This document shows positions 38,781-46,806 of a DNA stretch of 64,000 nucleotides, one piece after another. A program made the translations under genes and the position numbers. The notes below the pieces were generated by a model. That model was not told the origin of the DNA. It did no database searches and worked only from the letters and a program-made list of their open reading frames with translations. The stretch covers positions 8,122,001 through 8,186,000 of the forward strand of contig NZ_CP146022.1 of the NCBI RefSeq assembly GCF_036967205.1. The letters are read 5' to 3'. The stretch is from Streptomyces sp. Q6 (GTDB taxonomy: Bacteria; Actinomycetota; Actinomycetes; Streptomycetales; Streptomycetaceae). The stretch's first letter is position 1. Each line of letters opens with the position of its first letter.

Positions 38781-39617
38781 GTCCCGCCGCGCTGCCGAGC
38801 ACCGTCAGCGTCCTCGCCCGCGCCGCCCTGCGCGGACCGCTCCGCCCGGCCACGGTCCTCGCCGTCGCCCGGCAGGCGCTGTACCTGCTCCCGTCCGGCG
38901 CCCGCACCCCGCTCGCCGTGGTGGTGCCCGGCGCCGTACGGGTTCCGGCCGCCGTCGTGCTGCCGCCCGCGGCGGGGAGCGGCCCTTCGCGGGGCTCGCG
39001 CCCGGCGCCCCCGGGCGGGTGGGCGGCGGCCGGATCGCGGTCGGGCCGCTGTGCCTGACCGCAGGGGGTTCTGGGCGCCGCCCCGCGCCCAGGACACCCC
39101 GCGGGGCCCTGCCGCGGCCCGGCTCGCAGCGATCCGGCCGCCCCGGCCGCTGCCCGCCGAGGTCCGGCCGGGGGCCTCGGCCCTGCTCCACGCCCTCGCG
39201 GACGGCGCCGACCCCGACCGGCGCCGCGCGGCGCTCGGCGTGCTCGGCCTCGGCCCCGGCGCGACGCCGTCCGGCGACGACCTGCTGTGCGGGCTGCTGC
39301 TCGCCGCCCGCCTCACCCACCGGCCGCCGCACTGGCTGCCCGCGCTCACCGACGTCGTACGGCAGGCTCCCGGCCACACCCCGCCGGTGTCCGCCGCGCT
39401 GCTGCGGCACGCGGCGGACGGCTACTGCGTGCCGCAGGCCGCCCACCTGCTGCGCGCCGCCGCGACCGGCGCGGACCTCTCCGCGCCGGTCACCGCCCTG
39501 CTCGCCGTCGGGCACAGCTCCGGCAGCGACCTGCTGCACGGGCTGTGCGCCGGTGCACGGCTGCTGACCCGTACGGTCGGCCCCGAAGGGTTCAGGCGGC
39601 GACCCACACCGTCGTGA
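38777..39617 (+). pseudogene. DUF2877 protein, YlbF/AllH-like subunit, with two one-base frameshifts
   Basis: About 280 residues after repair, close to the 271 of Escherichia coli YlbF. The N-terminal frame (SVLARAALRGPLRPATVLAV) passes into a second frame near 38975 (RPFAGLAPGAPGRVGGGRIA) and a third near 39066. The last frame holds the DUF2877 hallmarks GLGPGATPSGDDLLCGLLLA and VGHSSGSDLLHGLC. Both breaks sit at runs of G that are one base short. It is the third oxamate carbamoyltransferase-type subunit. The end overlaps the convergent dehydrogenase gene by 26 bases. Confidence 0.8.
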
Positions 39618-40986
39618 TGTTGCAGAACTCCTTGATGCCGTGGTCCGACAGCTCCCGCCCGTACCCGGAGCGCTTGGCGCCGCCGAACGGCAGCGCCGGG
39701 TGCGAGGCCGTCATGCCGTTCACGAAGACACCGCCCGCCCCGCTGTCCCGGGCGAACCGCTCGATCTCGTCCTCGTCACCGGTCCATAGGTTCGAACTCA
39801 GCCCGAACGGCGTGTCGTTGGCGACCTCGATCGCCTCGTCCAGGTCCGCGACCCGGTACAGCGTCGCGACCGGGCCGAACGTCTCCTCGCGGTGGATGCG
39901 CATCTCCGGCGTGACATCGGCGATCACCGTCGGCTCGTAGAACCAGCCGCGGTCCGCGAAGTCCTTCGGCCGCTGCCCGCCGCAGAGCACGGTCGCCCCG
40001 CTCTCGACGGCGTCGTCGACCAGTTCCTCCAGATCCGTGCGGCCCTGTTCGCTGGCGAGCGGGCCGACGTCCGTGTCCTCGTCGAGCGGGTCGCCGACGC
40101 GCAGCGCCCGCATGCCCGCGACGAACGCGTCCCGGAACTCCTCGAAGACGTCCTCGTGCACGATGAACCGCTTCGCCGCGATGCACGACTGCCCGTTGTT
40201 CTGCACGCGCGCCGTCACCGCGGTCTTCGCCGCCTTCGCCACGTCCGCCGACGGCATCACCACGTACGGGTCGCTGCCGCCCAGTTCGAGGACCGTCTTC
40301 TTCACCTCGTCGCCCGCGATCGCCGCGACCGAGCGGCCCGCCGGTTCGCTGCCGGTGAGCGTCGCCGCCACGACGCGCTCGTCGCGCAGGATGTCCTCGA
40401 CGGCGCCGGACCCGATCAGGAGCGTCTGGAAGCAGCCCTCGGGGAATCCGGCCCTGCGGAACAGGTCCTCCAGGTAGAGCGCGGTCTGCGGCACGTTCGA
40501 CGCGTGCTTGAGCAGGCCCACGTTCCCCGCCATCAGCGCGGGCGCCGCGAACCGGACGACCTGCCACAGCGGGAAGTTCCACGGCATCACCGCGAGCACC
40601 GGGCCGAGCGGCCGGTAGCGGACATGGGCGCGGCTCGCCCCGGAGTCCTTCACGTCCGATTCGGCCGGGTGCTCGTCGGCGAGCAGATGCTGCGCGTGCT
40701 CCGCGTACCAGCGCATCGTCTTCGCGCACTTCGCCGCCTCGGCACGGGCCGCCGCGACCGGCTTGCCCATCTCCGTCGTCATGACGCGGGCGATGTCGGG
40801 GGCGTCGGCTTCCAGCAGGTCGGCGGCGCCTTGCAGCAGCCGCGCCCGGTCGAAGAACGTCGTCGTGCGGTACGCGGCGAACGCCTCGGCCGCCCGGGCG
40901 AGCTTCACCTCGATGTCCTCGGCGGACAGGGCGTCGTACGTCTTCAGCGTCTCGCCGGTGGCGGGATTCACCGTCGCGATGGGCAT
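39592..40986 (-). CDS. NADP-dependent succinate-semialdehyde dehydrogenase (GabD/Sad type)
   Basis: A 464-residue aldehyde dehydrogenase opening IATVNPATGETLKTYDALS, the start typical of the short GabD1/Sad class. Motifs are VMPWNFPLWQVVRFAAPAL, KHASNVPQTAL, TLTGSEPAGRSVA, general base in VLELGGSDPYVV, nucleophile in NNGQSCIAAKRF, and ending LPFGGAKRSGYGRELS. It oxidises succinate semialdehyde to succinate, as in GABA or related amine breakdown. It is convergent with the DUF2877 gene and preceded by a GGAGG ribosome site. Confidence 0.9.
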   Translation of the reverse strand: MPIATVNPATGETLKTYDALSAEDIEVKLARAAEAFAAYRTTTFFDRARLLQGAADLLEADAPDIARVMTTEMGKPVAAARAEAAKCAKTMRWYAEHAQHLLADEHPAESDVKDSGASRAHVRYRPLGPVLAVMPWNFPLWQVVRFAAPALMAGNVGLLKHASNVPQTALYLEDLFRRAGFPEGCFQTLLIGSGAVEDILRDERVVAATLTGSEPAGRSVAAIAGDEVKKTVLELGGSDPYVVMPSADVAKAAKTAVTARVQNNGQSCIAAKRFIVHEDVFEEFRDAFVAGMRALRVGDPLDEDTDVGPLASEQGRTDLEELVDDAVESGATVLCGGQRPKDFADRGWFYEPTVIADVTPEMRIHREETFGPVATLYRVADLDEAIEVANDTPFGLSSNLWTGDEDEIERFARDSGAGGVFVNGMTASHPALPFGGAKRSGYGRELSDHGIKEFCNITTVWVAA

Positions 40987-41079
40987 GGGGGAGACCTCCT
41001 GAGCACGGTTCCTTCGACCTTCCCGCGCTGCGCGGGGCGGCGCAACGCGGACCGCCCCGGGTACCCGCCCCGCCGCTCC

Positions 41080-41556
41080 TCAGACCTGCTCGGCGAGCCG
41101 GTCGAGGAACACGGTCTGCGCCTTCACGACGGCGGTGCGCGCCGCGTCCAGCCCGAACCAGGCGACCCGGTCCAGCTCCGGGAACTCGACGTCCTTGCCG
41201 GAGCCGCGCGGCCACTCCATCGTGAACGTGCCCGGCACCACGTCCGCCGGGTCGAGATCGGCCTCCACAGCCCACACCGTCACGTGCTTCCCGCCCGACT
41301 GCACCGTGTCGCCGAGCGGCAGCGGGGTCCCGTCCGGCGCGGGCAGCCCGAGCTCCTCCCGGAACTCGCGCCGGGCCGCGTCCCACGGCGTCTCGTCGTC
41401 CCCGTACTCGCCCTTGGGAACGCTCCACGCCCCGGCGTCCTTGCGCGCCCAGAACGGGCCGCCCATGTGACCGAGCAGCACCTCGGGTCCCGCCGGGGTG
41501 CGCCGGAAGAGGAGGAGGCCCGCGCTCTGTTTCGTTCGCTTCGTCCCGTCAGCCAT
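41080..41556 (-). CDS. NUDIX hydrolase
   Basis: A 158-residue nucleotide-derivative hydrolase. The Nudix box is GEYGDDETPWDAARREFREE followed by LGL, with the expected Gly, Glu and REFREE core. It begins SAGLLLFRRTPAGPEVLLGH and has the WSVPKGE strand just before the box. The C-terminal FPELDRVAWFGLDAAR is typical of this Streptomyces subgroup. The substrate cannot be told from sequence. The ATG at 41556 gives the family length. Confidence 0.9.
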   Translation of the reverse strand: MADGTKRTKQSAGLLLFRRTPAGPEVLLGHMGGPFWARKDAGAWSVPKGEYGDDETPWDAARREFREELGLPAPDGTPLPLGDTVQSGGKHVTVWAVEADLDPADVVPGTFTMEWPRGSGKDVEFPELDRVAWFGLDAARTAVVKAQTVFLDRLAEQV

Positions 41557-41629
41557 AGCGTCCAGTGTCGGGCATGCGCAGCCGCTCAGTCGTGCGGCGC
41601 GGATACCGGATGACGGCGAGAACCCGGCG

Positions 41630-42060
41630 GTTGTGGTCCTCCGACGCGGGCAGCCCGAGCCGACGACGGGCTGCGCGCGGCGATCGACATCCGGCGCGAG
41701 CGGCCCGGCACGGGCGTGCTCCCGTTCTCGCAGTACATCGAGACGAAGTACGCGACGCGGCTGCTCGCGGAGGGCTCCGCGGGGGTCGGCTCCCTGCTCA
41801 AGGAGCGGGTCGTGAACGTCGGGGAGTTCACGGACGCGCTCGCCCGCGTCGCCGCCGGCGGCACGGCCCTCGACCCGGAGGTGGTGACCCGGCTCGCCGC
41901 GGCGGGCCGCCGCACCGAGGAGATCTCCGCGCTCACCGGCCGGGAGCGCGATGTCCTGGCCCTGATGGCCGAGGGCCGCTCGCACGCGGCGATCGCGCAG
42001 AGCCTGCATGTGTCCGCGGGCAGCGTCGAGAAGCGCATGGCGGCGCTCTTCGGCATGTGG
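41630..42060 (+). pseudogene. Response regulator (NarL/LuxR type) remnant, both ends missing
   Basis: From about 41660 the plus strand encodes DGLRAAIDIRRERPGTG and then LPFSQYIETKYATRLLAEG, the second half of a receiver domain. The LuxR HTH follows (LTGRERDVLALMAEGRSHAA, AIAQSLHVSAGSVEKRMAAL). The first half of the receiver is mostly absent: only VVVLRRGQPEP in another frame resembles the phosphoacceptor strand. After AALF the usual final 25 residues are replaced by unrelated sequence. No start fits. This is a gene remnant rather than a homopolymer frameshift. Confidence 0.65.
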
Positions 42061-42135
42061 TCCACGCCGGGAGCGCGGCGCGGGCGCCGCAACGGGGTCG
42101 CCCTCCGACCCCGCTGGGGAGATCCCCGGACGCCC

Positions 42136-42663
42136 TCAGCAGCGGGGGCGGGGCAGGATGCCGAGCGCGGCGGCGTCCGCGAGGTGCTGGCCCAGGCGCA
42201 GTTGGAGCGGCCCCGGCGGGCCCGGCCGCTCCGAGAGCAGACTGAGCGAGCCGAGCGAGCGGTCCGCCGTGCGCAGCGGTACCGCGACGACACAGGCGAA
42301 GCCCAGGCTGCGCGCCATCGCCGTGTACGACGGCCAGTTGGCGCGCGCGTACGGATGCGCGAGCGGCACCCCGCGGATCGGCTGCGCGGAAGCCCGGCAG
42401 TCCGCGCCGGGGCCCTCGCCCCACGACAGGGCGGCCCGCTCCAGGCGAAGCCCCCGCGGATCCGACGCGGCCACCTCGACGCGTCCCGTCGGCGGCTTGA
42501 GCACGGCCGTGGCCGACGGCACCCCGAGCAGCGAGACGCAGGTGCCGACGAGCGCCGCGAGTGCCTGCGGTCCGCCCCGTACAGCGGCGTCCGCCACTTC
42601 GACGAACGCCGTCGCGAGCCGCTCGCTGTCCACCTGGTACGCCTCGTACGGCACGCCGCGCAT
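42136..42663 (-). CDS. GAF-domain protein lacking its ANTAR domain (truncated)
   Basis: A 175-residue protein starting MRGVPYEAYQVDSERLATAF. The GAF domain is clear (ALAALVGTCVSLLGVPSATA, ERPGPPGPLQLRLGQHLADA). In Streptomyces such proteins normally continue into a C-terminal ANTAR RNA-binding domain of about 60 residues. Here translation stops right after AAALGIL with PRPRC. The truncated end faces the truncated end of the response-regulator remnant about 80 bases away, suggesting a deletion joined the two. Any remaining function would be sensing without antitermination. Confidence 0.7.
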   Translation of the reverse strand: MRGVPYEAYQVDSERLATAFVEVADAAVRGGPQALAALVGTCVSLLGVPSATAVLKPPTGRVEVAASDPRGLRLERAALSWGEGPGADCRASAQPIRGVPLAHPYARANWPSYTAMARSLGFACVVAVPLRTADRSLGSLSLLSERPGPPGPLQLRLGQHLADAAALGILPRPRC

Positions 42664-42775
42664 GACGCCCCACCCCTCGACTCGTCCGCCCCGCACGGGC
42701 AAAGACGCCCCTCGGACGCCGAGGGGCGGACTTTGCAGAAGGGGTATGCCCCGTGTTCGGGCCGCCCGAACCGTC

Positions 42776-44302
42776 TCACATGTGCACGGCGCCCTCGGTC
42801 GCCACAATCTTCGGCCTGCCCGGCCGGTACAGGACCAGAGTCACCAGGAAGCCGACCGCGAAGAACAGCGCCGACCACCAGTAGGCGGTGGAGTAGCTCT
42901 CGATCGAGGCCTGCGCCTGCACCTGCGGAGTGGGCTGCTTGCCGACGAGGTAGCTCGTCGCGGCGGTCGTGGCCAGGGTGTTCAGGAGGGCCGTACCGAT
43001 CGAACCACCCACCTGCTGGCTGGTGTTGACCATCGCGGAGGCCACGCCCGCGTCGTGCGCGGCGACACCGCCGGTGGCCAGGTTCATCGCCGTGGCGAAG
43101 ATCAGACCCATGCCGACACCCTGGACGAGGAGCGGGGGCATCACGTGCGCGGCGTAGGTGCTGTCGAGGCCGAGGAACGTCAGCCAGACCATGGCGGCGG
43201 CCGCGAGGGCCATGCCGAGCGGCACGATCGGTTTCGGCCCGAACCTCGGCACGAGTTTGTTCGTGGTGATGATCGACGAGACGACCATGCACGCCACCAA
43301 CGGCAGGAAGGCCACACCGGTCTGCACCGGCGAGTATCCGAGGATCTGCTGGAGGTAGTACGTCAGGAACAGGAACACGCCGAACATGCCCGCACCGGCG
43401 ATGAACATCGCGAGGTACGAAGCGCCGCGGTCCCGGTCGAGGACCACGCGCAGCGGCAGCAGCGGATGTCCGGCCCGCGTCTCCCACCAGGAGAACGCCG
43501 CCAGGAGCACCACGCCCACCAGGAGGAAGCCCCAGGTCTGCACGTCGCTCCAGTCGTGCGTCTCCGCGTTCGAGAACCCGTAGACGATGCAGAACAGACC
43601 GACGGAGACCAGGACCGTGCCCGGGACGTCGAGTTTCGGGCGGTCCGTGGGGCGGCCGCCGTGCAGCAGCCGCAGACCGCCGAGGATCGCGACCACGGCG
43701 AAGGCCAGGTTCACGAACAGGCACCAGCGCCAGTCCAGGTACTCGGTCAGCACACCGCCGAGCAGCAGACCGACCGCGCCACCCGCACCGGCGATCGCGC
43801 CGTAGATGCCGAACGCCTTGGCCCGCTCCTTCGGGTCCGTGAACGTCGTGGTCAGCAGTGACAGGGCGGCCGGCGCGAGGAGCGCGCCGAAGGCGCCCTG
43901 CAACGCGCGCGCCGCGACCAGCATGCCGAAGCTGGTGGCCGCGCCGCCGAACGCCGAGGCGGCCGCGAACCCGGCCAGACCCGCGATGAACACGGTCTTG
44001 CGGCCCACCAGGTCGGCGATACGCCCGCCGAGCAGCAGCAGGCTGCCGAACGCGAGCGCGTACGCCGTGACGATCCACTGCCGGTTGCCGTCGCTGAACC
44101 CGAGGTCCTGCTGGGCCGAGGGCAGTGCGATGTTCACGATCGTCGCGTCGAGGACGACCATCAGCTGGGCGATGCCGATGACGGCGAGGATCAGCCACCG
44201 GTGTTCGTGTTTTCCGCCGCCCGCGTAGGGGACGGCGCCGCCTCCCGGTGGAGCGGTGCGTATGCCGGAGTCGGCGGCTGCGGGGTCGGGCGAGCGATCC
44301 AT
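42776..44302 (-). CDS. MFS transporter, DHA2 (14-helix) drug exporter
   Basis: A 508-residue inner-membrane exporter with about 14 helices. Motifs are the DHA2 helix-1 block QLMVVLDATIVNIALPSAQQ, WIVTAYALAFGSLLLLGGRI with the motif A loop ADLVGRK, and motif C AGAGGAVGLLLGG. A late helix carries GVASAMVNTSQQVGGSIGTA, typical of the EmrB/QacA group. It probably exports hydrophobic drugs using the proton gradient. The ATG at 44302 follows GGAGG. No repressor gene is adjacent; the neighbours on both sides are remnants. Confidence 0.92.
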   Translation of the reverse strand: MDRSPDPAAADSGIRTAPPGGGAVPYAGGGKHEHRWLILAVIGIAQLMVVLDATIVNIALPSAQQDLGFSDGNRQWIVTAYALAFGSLLLLGGRIADLVGRKTVFIAGLAGFAAASAFGGAATSFGMLVAARALQGAFGALLAPAALSLLTTTFTDPKERAKAFGIYGAIAGAGGAVGLLLGGVLTEYLDWRWCLFVNLAFAVVAILGGLRLLHGGRPTDRPKLDVPGTVLVSVGLFCIVYGFSNAETHDWSDVQTWGFLLVGVVLLAAFSWWETRAGHPLLPLRVVLDRDRGASYLAMFIAGAGMFGVFLFLTYYLQQILGYSPVQTGVAFLPLVACMVVSSIITTNKLVPRFGPKPIVPLGMALAAAAMVWLTFLGLDSTYAAHVMPPLLVQGVGMGLIFATAMNLATGGVAAHDAGVASAMVNTSQQVGGSIGTALLNTLATTAATSYLVGKQPTPQVQAQASIESYSTAYWWSALFFAVGFLVTLVLYRPGRPKIVATEGAVHM

Positions 44303-44446
44303 GGTGGCCTCCAGAGCACCCAGGTACACCCCCCGATCTACCTCGCCACCACGCTAAGCGCCCTGCTCACGGTCGGCGACCGGGGAGGGAACGGGGCCGT
44401 TCGCCCCGGTCCCCCCGCGTGGACGCGGGAACCAGGGCGTGCCGGG

Positions 44447-44640
44447 TCAGGCCGCGCGTTCCGCGGCCGCGAGGAGCGCCGTACGCTCCCGGGTCGCGCG
44501 GGCCCGCGCGACCCGGGAGCGTACGGTGCCGACCGGGCAGCCGAAGGCCGCCGCCGCGTCCGCGTACGGCAGTCCCGCGAGCTGCGTCAGGAGGAACGCG
44601 GCGCGGCGCGTCGAGCGCGGACAGCAAGTCCGCGGCTCTC
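44447..44640 (-). pseudogene. ECF sigma factor, C-terminal remnant
   Basis: The minus strand encodes [20 protein letters not shown] then [20 protein letters not shown] and a normal end at the TGA on 44447-44449. This is sigma region 4 of an ECF sigma factor. Just upstream, ADLLSALDA appears one frame off. Everything N-terminal of this, including region 2, is missing and is replaced by plus-strand coding for another remnant. It cannot act as a sigma factor. Confidence 0.7.
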
Positions 44641-44850
44641 GAACGCGGCGGCGTCGCCGTCCCGTGCGGCGCCTGGCAGCACGTCCCGCCGTACGTCCTG
44701 GTACCGGCGATGGCGGGCGTGGCCGTCCTCGGCTGCTTCGTGCCGCTGCTCGGCCTGCCGCTGGTGGCCCTCCTCGTCGTGGACGTCGTCCTCGGCGAGA
44801 TCGCGCACCGGCGCGGCAGGCGGCCGGACACGCGAAGTCAGCCGATCTGC
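44641..44850 (+). pseudogene. PepSY-associated membrane protein, C-terminal remnant
   Basis: The plus strand encodes [20 protein letters not shown] followed by [16 protein letters not shown], a membrane segment with the PLxGLxLxxxLxVD pattern found at the end of PepSY-associated helix proteins. No PepSY domain or start precedes it, and the frame runs on into the antiporter 3' end. It abuts the sigma-factor remnant back to back. The family call is by eye and moderate. Confidence 0.4.
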
Positions 44851-46160
44851 TCGTCCACCGGAGCCGACTCGCCGGACTTCACCGGCGCCGGGTCGACCGG
44901 CTCGACCGGGTCGACGGCCGCGGACTCCCCGGACTTCACCGGAACCGGCTCCACCGACGAGGCCGAGGCCGAGCGGGGAGCGGGCACCGCGCCCGCAGGC
45001 ACCTGACGCCGGCCGAACAGCCGCTGCGCGAGCGGCTCCGTGTAGCGCGCGGTGAGCGGCCCCACGATCACCAGGATCAGGACGTACGCGGTCGCCAGCG
45101 GTCCGAGCCGCGGCTCGATGCCGGACGTCACGGCCAGCCCGGCGATCACGATGGAGAACTCGCCGCGCGCCACGAGCGCCCCGCCGGCCCGCCAGCGTCC
45201 CTTCACCGAGACACCGGCGCGGCGGGCCGCCCAGTACCCCGTGAAGATCTTCGTGCAGGCCGTCACGACGGCGAGCAGCAGCGCGGGCAGCAGCACCGGC
45301 GGAATGCTCGCCGGATCGGTGTGCAGACCGAAGAAGACGAAGAACACGGCCGCGAACAGGTCCCGCAGCGGTGACAGGAGCGTGTGCGTGCCCTCGGCGA
45401 CCTCGCCGGACAGCGCGATGCCGACGAGGAACGCGCCGACGGCGGCGGACACCTGGAGCTGCTGCGCCAGACCCGCGACGAGGATCGTCAGACCGAGCAC
45501 GACCAGGAGCAGCTTCTCCGGGTCGTCGCTCGACACGAACCGCGAGATGTGCCGCCCGAACCGCACCGCGACGAACAGGACCAGACCCGCCGCGCCGAGC
45601 GCGATCGCGAGCGTCAGACCGCCCGCGGCCCAGCCGACGCCCGCCAGCAGGGCCGTGATGATGGGCAGGTACACGGCCATGGCCAGGTCCTCGAGCACGA
45701 GGATGCTCAGGATCACCGGCGTCTCACGGTTGCCGAGCCGGCCGAGGTCGCCGAGCACCTTGGCGATGACGCCCGACGACGAGATCCAGGTGACACCGGC
45801 GAGCACCACGGCCGCCACCGGACCCCAGCCCATGAGCAGCGCGGCCGCCGCGCCGGGCAGCGCGTTGAACGTCATGTCGACGAGCCCCGCCGGGTACTGC
45901 GTCTTGAGATTGCTGACGAGGTCGCTCGCGGTGTACTCCAGGCCGAGCATCAACAGCAGCAGGATCACGCCGATCTCGGCGCCGATCGCCACGAACTCCT
46001 CGCTCGCGCCGAGCGGGAGCAGCCCGCCCTCGCCGAACGCGAGACCGGCCAGCAGATAGAGCGGGATGGGAGAGAAGCGCAGTCGCCCGGCCAGCCGGCC
46101 CAGCAGGCCGAGCGCCAGGATGATCGCCCCGAACTCGATGAGGAAGACAGCGGAGTGCAT
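44838..46160 (-). CDS. CPA2 family potassium/proton antiporter (KhtU-like)
   Basis: A 440-residue inner-membrane antiporter with about 12 helices. CPA2 features are the N-terminal [34 protein letters not shown], the exchange site [17 protein letters not shown], and [15 protein letters not shown] with the conserved acidic pair. The last 45 residues are hydrophilic and contain a near-duplicate ([17 protein letters not shown] and [11 protein letters not shown]), which is not part of the family. It starts 4 bases after the regulatory-subunit stop, so the two form an operon like KhtT-KhtU. Confidence 0.9.
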   Translation of the reverse strand: MHSAVFLIEFGAIILALGLLGRLAGRLRFSPIPLYLLAGLAFGEGGLLPLGASEEFVAIGAEIGVILLLLMLGLEYTASDLVSNLKTQYPAGLVDMTFNALPGAAAALLMGWGPVAAVVLAGVTWISSSGVIAKVLGDLGRLGNRETPVILSILVLEDLAMAVYLPIITALLAGVGWAAGGLTLAIALGAAGLVLFVAVRFGRHISRFVSSDDPEKLLLVVLGLTILVAGLAQQLQVSAAVGAFLVGIALSGEVAEGTHTLLSPLRDLFAAVFFVFFGLHTDPASIPPVLLPALLLAVVTACTKIFTGYWAARRAGVSVKGRWRAGGALVARGEFSIVIAGLAVTSGIEPRLGPLATAYVLILVIVGPLTARYTEPLAQRLFGRRQVPAGAVPAPRSASASSVEPVPVKSGESAAVDPVEPVDPAPVKSGESAPVDEQIG

Positions 46161-46164
46161 CCGA

Positions 46165-46650
46165 TCACTCCCGCCCCAGGATGGTCGCCGCCGCCTCGAC
46201 ACCCTCACGGGTGCCGATGACGATGACCGTGTCGCCGCCCGCGAGCCGGAAGTCCGGGGCCGGCGACGGTATCGCCTCCGCGCGGCGCAGCACGGCCACG
46301 ATCGAGGCGCCGGTCTCCGTCCGCATCTGCGTCTCGCCGAGCAGCCGCCCGTTCCAGTACGAGACGCCGGACACCTCGATGCGCTCGGCGACCAGACCGA
46401 GGTCGGTGGTGTGCAGCAGGTTCGGGCTGTGGTGCGAGGGCGCCAACGCGTCGATGAGGTACGCCGCTTCGCTGGAGGACAGTCTGAGCGACAGCTCGCA
46501 CGCGTCCGGATCGTCGGAGCGGTAGGCGCTGAGCGTGCGTCCTCCGTCCCGGTGGGCGATGACCGACAACTGACGCTGTTCGCGAGTGGTGAGGTCGTAA
46601 CGGAAGCCGATCCCCGGCAACGGAGTCCTGCTCAGGCGTGAAGCGGGCAC
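46165..46650 (-). CDS. Antiporter regulatory subunit with TrkA-C domain (KhtT-like)
   Basis: A 161-residue cytoplasmic protein. The first half (LPGIGFRYDLTTREQRQLSV) matches the N-terminus of KhtT-type proteins. The second half is a TrkA-C (RCK_C) ligand domain (EVSGVSYWNGRLLGETQMRT, FRLAGGDTVIVIGTREGVEA). The GTG at 46650 follows GGGGAGAG and gives the family length. It gates the adjacent CPA2 antiporter, probably in response to nucleotide or ions. Confidence 0.88.
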   Translation of the reverse strand: MPASRLSRTPLPGIGFRYDLTTREQRQLSVIAHRDGGRTLSAYRSDDPDACELSLRLSSSEAAYLIDALAPSHHSPNLLHTTDLGLVAERIEVSGVSYWNGRLLGETQMRTETGASIVAVLRRAEAIPSPAPDFRLAGGDTVIVIGTREGVEAAATILGRE

Positions 46651-46806
46651 GTCTCTCCCCTTGTTCCGTGCGTGTCTGATATGTGGTCCATGCATCTTTC
46701 GGTTGGGTGTCACCCTATACGGCTCATGTTTTGGCAAAGAAACGGTCAGGCGCCGGGTCTCGGCCAGGCGCCGTCGATATCGGTCAGGCGGCGCCGGTGG
46801 TCTCCG

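Noticed and set aside
39892-41613. Long plus-strand open frame opposite the succinate-semialdehyde dehydrogenase
   Set aside because: The dehydrogenase motifs are unambiguous on the minus strand; the plus frame is a shadow.
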